The notes beneath the pieces are model-generated. The model saw nothing but the letters and a program-made list of their open reading frames with translations, had not been told where the DNA came from and made no database searches. This document shows positions 11,985 to 54,697 of a stretch of 64,000 nucleotides of DNA, in pieces. Numbering within the stretch: position 1 is the first letter of the stretch; every line of letters begins with the position of its first letter. Made by a program: the position numbers and the translations under genes. The stretch is taken from the NCBI GenBank assembly GCA_020796225.1, contig CM036765.1, positions 33,508,066 through 33,572,065 of the forward strand, given 5' to 3'. Source of the stretch: Arion vulgaris. Taxonomy: Eukaryota > Mollusca > Gastropoda > Stylommatophora > Arionidae.

Positions 11985-12320
11985 CACCTGCATCTACAAC
12001 AATCACACATGTTCAAACACCAATCACACAGGCCTCAACACAAACATCACACCTGTTCCAACAACCATAAGAACTATTCCAAAATCCATCACACCTGTCC
12101 CAACTACCATAAGACATGCTCCAACAAGCATCACACCTACCATAAGACATGCTCCAACATACATCACACCTGTTCCAACAACCATATGTTTCAACAAGCA
12201 TCACACCTGTCCCAACTACCATAAGACATGCTCCAACATACATCACATCTGTTCCAACAACCATATGTTCCAACAAGCATCACATGTCTCAGCACATATC
12301 ATACCTTTCTCAACGTATCT
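11985..12320. repeat. Irregular minisatellite, CATCACACCTGTTCCAACAA type
   Basis: Imperfect units of roughly 25-40 bases alternating CATCACACCTGT, CCAACTACCATAAGACATG and CTCCAACA. Frames on both strands stay open only because the repeat lacks stops. No homologous protein was recognised. Confidence 0.75.
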
Positions 12321-12614
12321 TAACACACAACAAGAGTCATGCTCTACTAAACTCTGACCCGTCTATTTTGAATGATGGCTGGCCAACCTGATTAGCGTCT
12401 AGAACAGAGGACACAGAAGGTGTCATCGATATGATACTCATCTCCACTAACAACTACTTTTGCTCAATGGAATGTTCTATGGGCGCATGAAAGTGATCAT
12501 CTCCCCTGCGTTGTTCTTCTTAACAAGGTCAATACTTTGCGACACAGAAGGTCAAAATCTGTTTTTCAGTACATGACATGTCACACTGATCGGGAAAACC
12601 CATTATTTATATAT

Positions 12615-13250
12615 ATTGTGTCCCTCCATATTAGCCTACCTTATCGTGGTTGGAGGGTTTGTGTGCCTTTAGGATCCTTCAGGCTATGTCGGCGGGAGTC
12701 TTAACTCCTGGCAGGTCTAACCAAGCCGAACAGACTGAAGGTGAAAGGCCAGACCAAAGGCGGGGAGCAGGATGGGGCCTCATAAGGTGACAGTGCAGAA
12801 CCCACCGGCGAGTGGTAAATGCTCTGGCTGCAACCAACCCATCCCCAGCTATGGGACAAATAGCACTTGTCCTCACTCTCTCTTGAGGAGGACATCCTTT
12901 TTCTTGTCTTGTCTTCTACTTCTATGACACTTTCCCTTAAGCATAAGGGATTAAACTACAGTGTCCAGGGAGCACACCCTGCAAAAAGCCTGGGTTGGTG
13001 AGCCCGGCAACAGAAGGCTGAAGTCATCTAGAGTAGGACGACTCCAGACAAACCCGGGAAGACAGATCTCGTCAGCAGGGGGCTGCAACTGTCTAGAGAA
13101 CAACCTCAAAAAAAATGTCCTCAGAAACGGAATGTGTCAGCCATTATTGGCGGGAGGAATCGACACATACGAACAACTCAAATGGCCAATGGCCATATAT
13201 ATTGTGTCAGAATGAAGACTGCGTGTCAGAATGAAGACTGCTAGGACTTT
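12615..13250 (+). mobile_element. LINE 5' region fragment
   Basis: Contains CCTTATCGTGGTTGGAGGG, then GGATCCTTCAGGCTATGTCG and a GGGAGTCTTAACTCCTGGCA block. From memory this resembles a conserved leader found at the 5' end of several animal LINEs. A degraded stretch follows to about 13250. No usable open frame remains. Confidence 0.5.
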
Positions 13251-13561
13251 CTTCCTGTAACCACACTGATGGAATGAAAATGTTTGAAAAACATGGTTGG
13301 CAAAAAAAATGCTGCTACAAAGTCATGGCAGAGAGTCCGAAAGAAACAACCTAAAAATATGTGTGATGTGGCTGAAAAGTCTGCTGTCCGACACAAAACC
13401 ACTATTAATTTCAAATAATTGACCAGTGAAGCAAAGAATGGGAGACTTTCATAACAAGGCCTGTGGTGATAAGTCTCTACATCAATTCTGGCATTTTGAT
13501 CACAAAATGAACAGGAGGACTACCAGCCAGTCTCCTAATTAAGTTTTCCTTAAATGATCTA

Positions 13562-13775
13562 GCGATTTAAGGAGTTTGGAGTTACCTGCTGTACAAGTAG
13601 AACTGGATGCCTGAGGGGCAGAGTGAAGAGTTTGTTTAACCAGAGAGCCATGGAAACAATCAGTATGTATCCTCTTCGACATCTGTTGGGGGAGACTGAG
13701 CACCTATGGGTTTGCCAGGAATGCAATGACATCAGACCAATAACCAATCGACACACATCAAACAAGGCGGCAAAG
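13562..13775 (-). repeat. SINE family F copy
   Basis: On the minus strand it shows CCATAGGTGCTCAGTCTCCC, a GGCTCTCTGGTTAAACAAAC head-like block and CTACTTGTACAGCAGGTAAC. A second copy lies at 50250-50475 (+), with fragments near 24903-24962 and 32205-32270. Confidence 0.65.
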
Positions 13776-13881
13776 AAATGAATATAATACACCATGTTAG
13801 CTAGGGACAGAAACAAGACAGTGTTCTTAAATTCAACATATCTGTTTCTCATTCAATCAATACACACTGCAACCCTTCTAC

Positions 13882-14035
13882 TTCTTCGAACACTCTATAT
13901 CAACCACTCTTTAAACCACTCTGTATCATTTGACACTAACAGAGATTATACTTTGTGCCAGTTATGCGCCTCCAAGTAGACCAGCACGTCCGATTTCTGC
14001 TACGCTATTTATTTACTAGGATAACTTCCCTAACA
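13882..14035 (-). repeat. SINE family B, truncated copy
   Basis: Matches the CTTCTTCGAACRCTC end and the TTGTGCCAGTTATGCGCCT and TTTATTTACTAGG blocks of the fuller copies at 20945-21195, 45948-46195 and 48717-48975. It lacks the head half. Orientation follows the shared head with family A, which lies at the high-coordinate end in complete copies. Confidence 0.7.
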
Positions 14036-14095
14036 CAGCACTCAGATATTGTTTAAAAATTACATTATTTAGTGAAACTTAGCACAAGATCATGG

Positions 14096-14345
14096 CAGCA
14101 CGATCGCGTAGTGGTTAGTGCACAAGCTTCATATGGATGTTGTCCCAAGATCATATTTCTCAGTTGGAGTAGGATGTTCTCAAACCATAATGGCAGTCAG
14201 GTCAACCTCAACTGAGGACCAGAGAAACACTGGAAGCAAAAGCGACCGGCATGATGTGACCACATAGTTTGTCATTGATCAAAGAAAAGAATACAAACTA
14301 TTAACCATATCTTTCAATACACCTCATGGTATGAATACAGGTTCT
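14096..14345 (+). repeat. SINE family D copy
   Basis: The head reads GCACGATCGCGTAGTGGTTAG. The body includes AGGTCAACCTCAACTG and a GCGACCGGCATGATGTGACC block related to the copies at 390-634 and 27652-27865. Confidence 0.65.
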
Positions 14346-14636
14346 TTACTTCCCTTACTTTAACAGCAATCATTGTAATCAACTGAGTTCCACAATCTAG
14401 ATACTATCTGTAGTCAGTAGCAAAAGCCACCAAGAAACAAGCAAGCTAATGTGCTAGCAATGAATGACAATTTCAGCCAACATGGTTTCTGTAACAAAGA
14501 GCACAGTTACAACTTGAGCACAACAATGTTACAACAGAATCTACAATACTGAATATGGTCACAAGTTTCGATGTGGTGTGCTCAACATAAGCATTCAATT
14601 TGCAATCTTGATTTTCCTATATATGTTGAAAACTAT

Positions 14637-17600
14637 GTACAGTGTAGCTTCTACTCAACTATTCTAGCTATCAAGGTGATACAAGAAACTGTACAGTGTA
14701 GCTTCTACTCAACTATTCTAGCTATCAAGGTGATACAAGAAACTGTACAGTGTAGCTTCTACTCAACTATTCTAGCTATCAAGGTGATACAAGAAACTGT
14801 ACAGTCTAGCTTCTACTCAACTATTCTAGCTATCAAGGTGATACAAGAAACTGTACAGTCTAGCTTCTACTCAACTATTCTAGCTATCAAGGTGATACAA
14901 GAAACTGTACAGTTTAGCTTCTACTCAACTATTCTAGCTATCAAGGTGATACAAGAAACTGTACAGTCTAGCTTCTACTCAACTATTCTAGCTATCAAGG
15001 TGATACAAGAAACTGTACAGTGTAGCTTCTACTCAACTATTCTAGCTATCAAGGTGATACAAGAAACTGTACAGTCTAGCTTCTACTCAACTATTCTAGC
15101 TATCAAGGTGATACAAGAAACTGTACAGTCTAGCTTCTACTCAACTATTCTAGCTATCAAGGTGATACAAGAAACTGTACAGTCTAGCTTCTACTCAACT
15201 ATTCTAGCTATCAAGGTGATACAAGAAACTGTACAGTCTAGCTTCTACTCAACTATTCTAGCTATCAAGGTGATACAAGAAACTGTACAGTCTAGCTTCT
15301 ACTCAACTATTCTAGCTATCAAGGTGATACAAAAAACTGTACAGTCTAGCTTCTACTCAACTATTCTAGCTATCAAGGTGATACAAGAAACTGTACAGTC
15401 TAGCTTCTACTCAACTATTCTAGCTATCAAGGTGATACAAGAAACTGTACAGTGTAGCTTCTACTCAACTATTCTAGCTATCAAGGTGATACAAGAAACT
15501 GTACAGTGTAGCTTCTACTCAACTATTCTAGCTATCAAGGTGATACAAGAAACTGTACAGTCTAGCTTCTACTCAACTATTCTAGCTATCAAGGTGATAC
15601 AAGAAACTGTACAGTGTAGCTTCTACTCAACTATTCTAGCTATCAAGGTGATACAAGAAACTGTACAGTGTAGCTTCTACTCAACTATTCTAGCTATCAA
15701 GGTGATACAAGAAACTGTACAGTCTAGCTTCTACTCAACTATTCTAGCTATCAAGGTGATACAAGAAACTGTACAGTCTAGCTTCTACTCAACTATTCTA
15801 GCTATCAAGGTGATACAAAAAACTGTACAGTCTAGCTTCTACTCAACTATTCTAGCTATCAAGGTGATACAAGAAACTGTACAGTCTAGCTTCTACTCAA
15901 CTATTCTAGCTATCAAGGTGATACAAGAAACTGTACAGTGTAGCTTCTACTCAACTATTCTAGCTATCAAGGTGATACAAGAAACTGTACAGTGTAGCTT
16001 CTACTCAACTATTCTAGCTATCAAGGTGATACAAGAAACTGTACAGTCTAGCTTCTACTCAACTATTCTAGCTATCAAGGTGATACAAGAAACTGTACAG
16101 TGTAGCTTCTACTCAACTATTCTAGCTATCAAGGTGATACAAGAAACTGTACAGTGTAGCTTCTACTCAACTATTCTAGCTATCAAGGTGATACAAGAAA
16201 CTGTACAGTCTAGCTTCTACTCAACTATTCTAGCTATCAAGGTGATACAAGAAACTGTACAGTCTAGCTTCTACTCAACTATTCTAGCTATCAAGGTGTT
16301 ACAAGAAACTGTACAGTGTAGCTTCTACTCAACTATTCTAGCTATCAAGGTGATACAAGAAACTGTACAGTCTAGCTTCTACTCAACTATTCTAGCTATC
16401 AAGGTGATACAAGAAACTGTACAGTCTAGCTTCTACTCAACTATTCTAGCTATCAAGGTGATACAAGAAACTGTACAGTCTAGCTTCTACTCAACTATTC
16501 TAGCTATCAAGGTGATACAAGAAACTGTACAGTCTAGCTTCTACTCAACTATTCTAGCTATCAAGGTGATACAAGAAACTGTACAGTCTAGCTTCTACTC
16601 AACTATTCTAGCTATCAAGGTGATACAAGAAACTGTACAGTCTAGCTTCTACTCAACTATTCTAGCTATCAAGGTGATACAAGAAACTGTACAGTGTAGC
16701 TTCTACTCAACTATTCTAGCTATCAAGGTGATACAAGAAACTGTACAGTCTAGCTTCTACTCAACTATTCTAGCTATCAAGGTGATACAAGAAACTGTAC
16801 AGTCTAGCTTCTACTCAACTATTCTAGCTATCAAGGTGATACAAGAAACTGTACAGTCTAGCTTCTACTCAACTATTCTAGCTATCAAGGTGATACAAGA
16901 AACTGTACAGTGTAGCTTCTACTCAACTATTCTAGCTATCTGATACAAGAAACTGTACAGTCTAGCTTCTACTCAACTATTCTAGCTATCAAGGTGATAC
17001 AAGAAACTGTACAGTCTAGCTTCTACTCAACTATTCTAGCTATCAAGGTGATACAAGAAACTGTACAGTCTAGCTTCTACTCAACTATTCTAGCTATCAA
17101 GGTGATACAAGAAACTGTACAGTCTAGCTTCTACTCAACTATTCTAGCTATCAAGGTGATACAAGAAACTGTACAGTCTAGCTTCTACTCAACTATTCTA
17201 GCTATCAAGGTGATACAAGAAACTGTACAGTCTAGCTTCTACTCAACTATTCTAGCTATCAAGGTGATACAAGAAACTGTACAGTCTAGCTTCTACTCAA
17301 CTATTCTAGCTATCAAGGTGATACAAGAAACTGTACAGTCTAGCTTCTACTCAACTATTCTAGCTATCAAGGTGATACAAGAAACTGTACAGTGTAGCTT
17401 CTACTCAACTATTCTAGCTATCAAGGTGATACAAGAAACTGTACAGTCTAGCTTCTACTCAACTATTCTAGCTATCAAGGTGATACAAGAAACTGTACAG
17501 TCTAGCTTCTACTCAACTATTCTAGCTATCAAGGTGATACAAGAAACTGTACAGTGTAGCTTCTACTCAACTATTCTAGCTATCAAGGTGATACAAGAAA

Positions 17601-18484
17601 CTGTACAGTCTAGCTTCTACTCAACTATTCTAGCTATCAAGGTGATACAAGAAACTGTACAGTCTAGCTTCTACTCAACTATTCTAGCTATCAAGGTGAT
17701 ACAAGAAACTGTACAGTCTAGCTTCTACTCAACTATTCTAGCTATCAAGGTGATACAAGAAACTGTACAGTCTAGCTTCTACTCAACTATTCTAGCTATC
17801 AAGGTGATACAAGAAACTGTACAGTCTAGCTTCTACTCAACTATTCTAGCTATCAAGGTGATACAAGAAACTGTACAGTCTAGCTTCTACTCAACTATTC
17901 TAGCTATCAAGGTGATACAAGAAACTGTACAGTCTAGCTTCTACTCAACTATTCTAGCTATCAAGGTGATACAAGAAACTGTACAGTGTAGCTTCTACTC
18001 AACTATTCTAGCTATCAAGGTGATACAAGAAACTGTACAGTCTAGCTTCTACTCAACTATTCTAGCTATCAAGGTGATACAAGAAACTGTACAGTCTAGC
18101 TTCTACTCAACTATTCTAGCTATGAAGGTGATACAAGAAACTGTACAGTCTAGCTTCTACTCAACTATTCTAGCTATCAAGGTGATACAAGAAACTGTAC
18201 AGTCTAGCTTCTACTCAACTATTCTAGCTATCAAGGTGATACAAGAAACTGTACAGTCTAGCTTCTACTCAACTATTCTAGCTATCAAGGTGATACAAGA
18301 AACTGTACAGTCTAGCTTCTACTCAACTATTCTAGCTATCAAGGTGATACAAGAAACTGTACAGTCTAGCTTCTACTCAACTATTCTAGCTATCAAGGTG
18401 ATACAAGAAACTGTACAGTCTAGCTTCTACTCAACTATTCTAGCTATCAAGGTGATACAAGAAACTGTACAGTGTAGCTTCTAC
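14637..18484. repeat. 54-bp satellite array, about 71 copies
   Basis: The unit begins GTACAGTSTAGCTTCTACTC and ends CAAGGTGATACAAGAAACT. Its length of 54 is a multiple of three, so one plus-strand frame stays open over 790 and then 510 codons. The break is a 4-base deletion (AAGG missing) at 16940/16941. Variation is sparse: codon 3 of the unit is TGT, TCT or once TTT, with rare single changes (E to K near 15333 and 15819, I to L near 16300, ATC to ATG near 18123). All the variants I saw change the amino acid, which argues against selection on a protein. A nine-unit block (486 bp) is visibly duplicated in tandem. I treat it as non-coding satellite. Confidence 0.95.
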
Positions 18485-18486
18485 CC

Positions 18487-18729
18487 CAGGGTGTTCAACT
18501 TAAAAGCAGCCTGTGAATGGAGCTAATCTGACATATGTATGGGAAGGTTCAGTTATGACGTAGTATAGGTCAGGTTGTGTGATGGTGTGTAATTGTAGTC
18601 GAAGGCGATGAACAAAGTGACGTAGGACAAGCTAGTCAGAACCGGTTTAAATAGTAAATAGATGAGATGCATTGCGTACCTGGCAAATTTCTATTTATGA
18701 CTGGGGTTGCTTTTAAGTTGAACACCCTG
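18487..18729. mobile_element. TA-target MITE, copy 2, inside the satellite edge
   Basis: Bounded by CAGGGTGTTCAACTTAAAAG and its inverse, with TA at the right flank. The body matches copy 1 at 2848-3100. To its right, 18730-18757 resumes a diverged piece of the 54-bp satellite unit (TTTTAGCTATAAAGGTGATAC), so the element interrupted the outermost monomer. Confidence 0.85.
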
Positions 18730-18909
18730 TATTTTAGCTATAAAGGTGATACAAAAACATGTTTCTCTTATTATCAATGTCCTTTTTTTGTTTTGTGGAT
18801 ATTAATTTTTTTAATTTCTTTTTTGACAGTAAAAGTAAATTATCATTGATGTCAAAGTATGTTGTATTTGGTTGTATCTCTTACAAAACTGGCTAATGTA
18901 AACTAATCA

Positions 18910-19140
18910 ATCGAATAAGAAGCATACAATCAAGGTTTTCGAACATATAATTAGAAGGGGCAGTTTAGAACATTTGGTTACAACAGGCAAAATACAGGGA
19001 AAGAGAGATGGAGACAAAGGGACAAAATTCTGGATGGCTTGAAATTGTGGTTTGGCAATGGTTCGGTGGCGGAGTTGATGGATTGTACCAGAGACACACT
19101 GATGTGGAGAGACATTTATGCCTACTGGCACGGCACTTGA
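18910..19140 (+). mobile_element. LINE 3' tail fragment
   Basis: The frame reads GSLEHLVTTGKIQGKRDG and, after frameshifts, segments matching the ILDSL, ELMDCTRDTLMWRDI and final Y.H.T blocks of the LINE at 5.6-7.5 kb. It ends in an ATTGATTGAATG simple tail. Confidence 0.65.
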
Positions 19141-19224
19141 TTGATTGAATGTAAACTATCATGGACCTCAATAACACCCTGTCCTTAGTGATTTTACTTA
19201 GATGAGATAAACGTTCTTCCATGT

Positions 19225-19792
19225 CATGAGGTTCGACAACTTAGTATTTTATCTCTTTACCATCTCATGTTGAGGTTAGACAACTTAGTATCTGATCTCT
19301 TTGCCATCTTATATTAAGGTTAGACAGTTCAGTATTTCATCTCTTTGCCATCTCCTGTTGAGGTTAGATGGTTCAGTATTTCATCCCTTTGCCATCTCCT
19401 GTTGAGGTTAGATGGTTCAGTATTTCATCCCTTTGCCATCTCCTGTTGATGTTAGATGGTTCAGTATTTCATCTCTTTGCCATCTTCTGTTGAGGTTAGA
19501 CAGTTCAGTATTTCAACTCTTTGCCATCTTCTGTTGAGGTTAGACAGTTCAGTATTTCATCTCTTTGCCATCTTCTGTTGAGGTTAGACAGTTCAGTATT
19601 TCAACTCTTTGCCATCTTCTGTTGAGGTTAGACAGTTCAGTATTTCAACTCTTTGCCATCTTCTGTTGAGGTTAGACAGTTCAGTATTTCATCCCTTTGC
19701 CATCTCCTGTTGAGGTTAGATGGTTCAGTATTTCATCCCTTTGCCATCTCCTGTTGAGGTTAGATGGTTCAGTATTTCATCCCTTTGCCATC
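19225..19792. repeat. 44-bp minisatellite, about 13 copies
   Basis: The unit contains GTTGAGGTTAGACAGTTCAG and TATTTCATCYCTTTGCCATC. Left-hand copies are more diverged than right-hand ones, a common sign of growth from one end. Confidence 0.9.
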
Positions 19793-19924
19793 TAATAATC
19801 TATCTATTCTCTAATCCTGTTTTGCATTTCAGCGCTAGGTCGAAAAAGGAGACAACTGGAGCGAGCCTCTCTATGCACCGTGTCTTTCTTTCTTTTCTCC
19901 AGTCCTGATTTGCCGCACAGCTTC

Positions 19925-20030
19925 AGGGTAAGAAGATATTATTAGAATTGGCTTTTGTGTGCGCTTCATAAACAGTGTATTTCATCACCTCTGATATCTC
20001 TGAGGTCCACCTTTTGCGTAATAATAAAGT
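19925..20030 (-). mobile_element. LINE tail fragment
   Basis: Shares GGCTTTTGTGTGCGCTTCAT, an AAACAGTGT block and a CCACCTTTTGCGT block with the fragment at 37380-37830, and is related to the one at 42020-42290. Confidence 0.55.
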
Positions 20031-20650
20031 AATAATAATATGTCAAAATGATGACTGTAACATATTGCAAGAAAAATCAGTCATCGGTAATATTTTTTTC
20101 TCAAAATTTTACCAAATGGCATAATCAAATATAACCAAATGGATTCTAGCAAGCAGTCACTCGTGTACAGACATGGTATCACTAGTACACAAAAATTATT
20201 CATTTAAACTCTGAACATGCAGCAGATTGTGAAGTGACATTTAGTTCAGTGACTTCTAACCTCAGAATTATATGTGCTGTGGGAAACAATCATTGCAGAC
20301 AACAACAATAGTTGTGTACGTAACTGGATAAAAATGTGATCATATATTATTGCTGGCACCATTGTGAATTAAACATGTGGAGAAATAAACAGAACATACA
20401 CAGATCTAATATTGATGGTGCTTCAAAATCAAATATGAGTCAGTGAGTCTCATCAACATGGATTGGAGATCATAATCATCTTTAACACAACACATTCAAT
20501 CAAGAAGACACAATTCTGAAACATGTTGAAACCTGAACATTCTCACAGATTTACTGTAGCTACCAAAGGCATATGATAAAGATGATCTCTCGCTTTGGTA
20601 CATAGTTTTTTTTCTGCAGTCTACCCCATTACCTGCAGACAGCAAACAGT
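20031..20650. other. Downstream flank of the kinase gene
   Basis: No repeat or exon was recognised between the LINE scrap and the probable 3' UTR end of the kinase. Confidence 0.45.
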
Positions 20651-20656
20651 TTTAAT
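20651..20656 (-). promoter_or_regulatory. Possible poly(A) signal ATTAAA for the kinase
   Basis: On the minus strand ATTAAA lies about 140 bases after the stop codon at 20795-20797. I saw no canonical AATAAA nearer the stop. This would give a short 3' UTR. The hexamer is common by chance in AT-rich DNA, so support is weak. Confidence 0.3.
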
Positions 20657-20794
20657 TTAAACTATTAGTTGTCTGTATAGTTTCCTATCGGTTAGCAGCA
20701 CAATAATCTGTTTGTATGACTACACTCAGTGCTCAGCCTAGTCTGAATGTGAATGAGACCAGCTCTCTATACTGAACTAACTTGTTGGCTTAGA

Positions 20795-51034
<30,240 letters not shown>

Positions 51035-51284
51035 GGTCAATGTAGTACCACGTGTGATCAAGTAGTTTGTTGACAGGACGAATGCACATGCTCGTGCATA
51101 GTACTTGCAGATATGACACCACAACCACAAGCGCGTATGTCAACAGTGATCTGATCCCACAGCAACAAGCGTGTATGTCAACAGTTTATGATGAAGAAAT
51201 ATTGATGTATAATCCTCTTGTCCGAATAGTTCATGCCGGCAAACAGATCACGTCACAACTATTGTATTAATTCCTGTTTATTAG

Positions 51285-51505
51285 CAGATATTTCACTGGA
51301 GTTTATATTAACCCCGACGTTCTGAGTTTGAATCACGCTGCGGATAGTTTGGTTGCAAATTGTTTCGCGTGGATTCTTACAAAAGGACGATGACACCACC
51401 CGTTCAGAAAGCAATGGCAAACTACTGAACGTAATAATGCCTGAAAAATCACAAACAGCGTAAAAAGCTGGGGTTGATTCGCTAAGTCCTGTAAAGGATA
51501 TGCAA
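51285..51505 (+). repeat. SINE family H copy
   Basis: Contains CTGAGTTTGAATCACGCTGC (box-B-like), TTCAGAAAGCAATGGCAAAC and TAAGTCCTGTAAAGGATAT. Confidence 0.75.
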
Positions 51506-52789
51506 TTAACGTAACTCATGCCAACTTATAAAGCAAATTGTAATGGTCCTAGCATAGAATGAAATATAAGCTGATATAGAAACGGATATGTTGTAACCTC
51601 ACTTTAAGCCTGATGGATCTTAACAACATGGCTAACCAAACATATGTCTAAAAAATCAAAGCAATACTTAATTATACATCAAATAGCCGCAAGTAGTTGA
51701 TTGTTATTTGTCATGTTCCTATGACTCACCGAGTCCGGATATGATAAAAATCAGACTCGTTGAAAACCTTGGCTTAAAGGATACATTAATCCCATAGAAA
51801 CAAACAAGCAGACAAACAGATTGCTTGACAAGATTATACATGAGTTGTGTGAAGGGATACCAGATATTTATCCTGTTTAGTTGACACCCTCGCGTTAATA
51901 GAAACAATACAGAATTTCAGTGGCCAGCCAGAAGCGAATTACTGCCCCTGGCTAGTGTTGGAGCTAGTCTGGAGCAATGCATATAAACAATAATACTTCA
52001 ACCCGACTTGATGACCTACAAATTTTGGAAATGCGGTCACATAAATTATCTATTTTGTAAACGTACACAGCTATGACCTGGTTCCATTTTGAAGCAGGAC
52101 ATTTCTCCTCCTTCTACTTGTCCAATCTCTTTCCTCTCTTACGTTCCGAACTCTCTCATCTCTACCCCACTATTGTGTTATTCATGCCACTATCTTGTTC
52201 GTATAATAGACAGATGATCAGAAGATCACGTGAGTACACAACTGTGACTCCCCAAGCATAGAACCTAGTGAGAAAAGGGGCAGCCTATCGATCTTAGTTG
52301 ACCAAGAGCAACTTTAACGAGACCCACAACCAGAGCCGTGCTGTGTTATGATACGGAGAGGCGGCCGCATCAGGCGATACCATAAAGGGGCGGCATAAGC
52401 AGCGAAATCAAAATCACAATTGAAGGATTTTAAAATAAAAAAACATTTAAGGAGCGGCATTTCGAAGACTTGCATCATACTAAGAAAATAATACGCACGG
52501 TCCCATTTGTTACTGTATCAATCTAATTTTGTTTAATACAATCCAAATTTCAAACGTCTAACGACAATATAGAAAGCATTTACTATTATGATCTTTGTTA
52601 GTTTTATGATATGATTATTCATTTTTCTTACTTATATGATAACATACATACGTGTCTTTGTCCTAAAACGTCAATTTATTAAGTATCACCGCAGCCACAC
52701 CACGGGTTTCTCCAGATCTGATCTGACCACCTCAGATTTGTATGTTTCCGTACAACATCTATTGAAAAATGAAAATCGTGGCATATCCT
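51506..52789. other. Intergenic or 5' intronic stretch, no gene seen
   Basis: A GC-richer patch near 52330-52470 (GGCGGCCGCATCAGGCGATA, then GGGGCGGCATAAG) looks like a transposon remnant, but I could not classify it. Confidence 0.45.
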
Positions 52790-53005
52790 AAAGGACGTAG
52801 CCATCAACGAGTAGTTGATTTTCTAGGCACCACTTGTACGTTCAGTAGTTTGCCATTGCTTTTTGAACGGTGAGGTCTATTTTTACATTTTGTAAAAATC
52901 CCAAGGAAACAAATTTGCTTCCAAACTTGCCCATCGTGGGGTTTGAACCAGGTATGCTTGGGTTCGTGATCGAGCTAACTACCGCTTGAGCTACAGACGC
53001 TCACA
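52790..53005 (-). repeat. SINE family H copy
   Basis: On the minus strand it shows GTAGCTCAAGCGGTAGTTAG (a clear tRNA-like A box: GCTCAAGCGGTAG) and GGTTCAAACCCC as box B. This is the best evidence that family H is tRNA-derived. Confidence 0.85.
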
Positions 53006-53244
53006 CAACATCTATTAGGAGACGTATAATTCATGTCGACATTACTTCTCAGACGATATAGTTGTCAGACCACTACTAGTACAACACTCACGTATGTAAA
53101 CGTGGTTCAGGTTTGGATAAGATTATCACAAATAATTGTCATGAAATACTAACTATTTATTATCATTGAGCAATTAGATTTCCAGAATAACAGAGCAAAC
53201 ACATACAATTTTCTCTTGCTCAACGATCGAATTATATAGCGTGC

Positions 53245-53570
53245 TAGTAGAAACCTACGTACAAGATGCAAGAAGGAACACACGACAAAGTGCTAGACGA
53301 CACTCACGTACAAGATGCAAGAAGGAACACACGACAAAGTTCTAGACGACACTCACGTACAAGATGCAAGAAGGAACACACGACAAAGTGCTAGACGACA
53401 CTCACGCACAAGATGCCAGAATGAATACACGACAAAGTGCTAGACGACACTCACGCACAAGAGGCCAGAAGGAATACACGACAAAGTGCTAGACGACACT
53501 CACGTACAAGATGCAAGAAGGAACACACGACAAAGTGCTAGACGACACTCACGTACAACGCTAGAAGGAT
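53245..53570. repeat. 49-bp minisatellite, about 6 copies
   Basis: The unit contains GACGACACTCACGTACAAGA and AGGAACACACGACAAAGTG. Confidence 0.9.
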
Positions 53571-53689
53571 AAAATACGCAGTGTTATAAGGAATTCATAC
53601 GTAGCGTTTCACATGGAATTCAGACGCAGAGTATTACAATGAATTCATAAGCACAGAATAGGTTAGGAAAGCACACACGCAAAGCGTCA

Positions 53690-54150
53690 GTAGGAATCCA
53701 CACGCAAAGAATTAGCAGGAATTCACACACTAAATGTTAGCTGGAATCTACACACTAAATGTTAGCTGGAATCCACACACTAAATGTTAGCTGGAATCTA
53801 CACACTAAATGTTAGCAGGAATCTACACACTAAATGTTAGCTGGAATCTACACACTAAATGTTAGCTGAATCACACACTAAATGTTAGCTGGAATCTACA
53901 CACTAAATGTTAGCTGGAATCTACACACTAAATGTCAGCTGGAATCTACACACTAAATGTTAGCAGAAATTCACACACTAAATGTCAGCTGGAATCTACA
54001 CACTAAATGTTAGCAGAAATTCACACACTAAATGTTAGCAGGAATCTACACACTAAATGTTAGCTGGAATCTACACACTAAATGTTAGCTGGAATCTACA
54101 CACTAAATGTTAGCAGAAATTCACAGACTAAATGTTAGCTGGAATTCACA
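53690..54150. repeat. 25-bp minisatellite, about 17 copies
   Basis: The unit contains ACACACTAAATGTTAGCTGG. Two sub-types, GCTGGAATCT and GCAGAAATTC, are interspersed. Confidence 0.9.
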
Positions 54151-54392
54151 CGTATAAGTGCTAGACATTCGTCCAGTAATACAAACGTTTACAACTGTTA
54201 TCGAACGGGTCTCATGAGAATGTCTGGTGTTAGAATATAGTCTTACAACATTTATGGATCGCACGCAGTCTTCTCCACCCCACCCCACTCCGTGCCCATC
54301 TCATATGATCTCTGGTTGTCGGAGATTTTGAGAGGATCAGTTGAAGAATAAACAACAGAACGGATCACGTGTATATATTTACAATCTGTTAA

Positions 54393-54400
<8 letters not shown>

Positions 54401-54433
<33 letters not shown>
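54401..54433. repeat. (GA)n microsatellite
   Basis: A pure AG run of more than 30 bases. Confidence 0.95.
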
Positions 54434-54436
<3 letters not shown>

Positions 54437-54697
54437 ATTGTTGACAAATATACATTAACAAAAGCATTGACCCCGTCTCTGGCTTGATGAATGGAGACCG
54501 GAAACGCTGACAGAAAGGATTTCCGGCTACCGAATGAGTTCAATACTGGTGTAACAAAAATTATGTTACGAAGCGGGGGAACCTTATATTCACAAAACTG
54601 AGGAAAGGGGTGTTGGGGGAGCGCGCTGATATATAACTCGCCGACAACAGAAGATCGTGAATTTATATCCTTGGATTCTCCGAAAGGAGTTAATTCT

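Noticed and set aside
14571..18526. A giant repetitive structural protein encoded by the 54-bp array
   Set aside because: The frame is open only because the unit length is divisible by three. Variants are all non-synonymous, a 4-base deletion ends the frame, and no splice or start context is convincing.
18730..18757. Independent copy of the satellite
   Set aside because: It is the leftover of the edge monomer split by the MITE, not a separate array.
52960..53005. A tRNA gene on the minus strand
   Set aside because: The head is tRNA-like, with a good box B, but it continues into the SINE family H body found three more times in the window.
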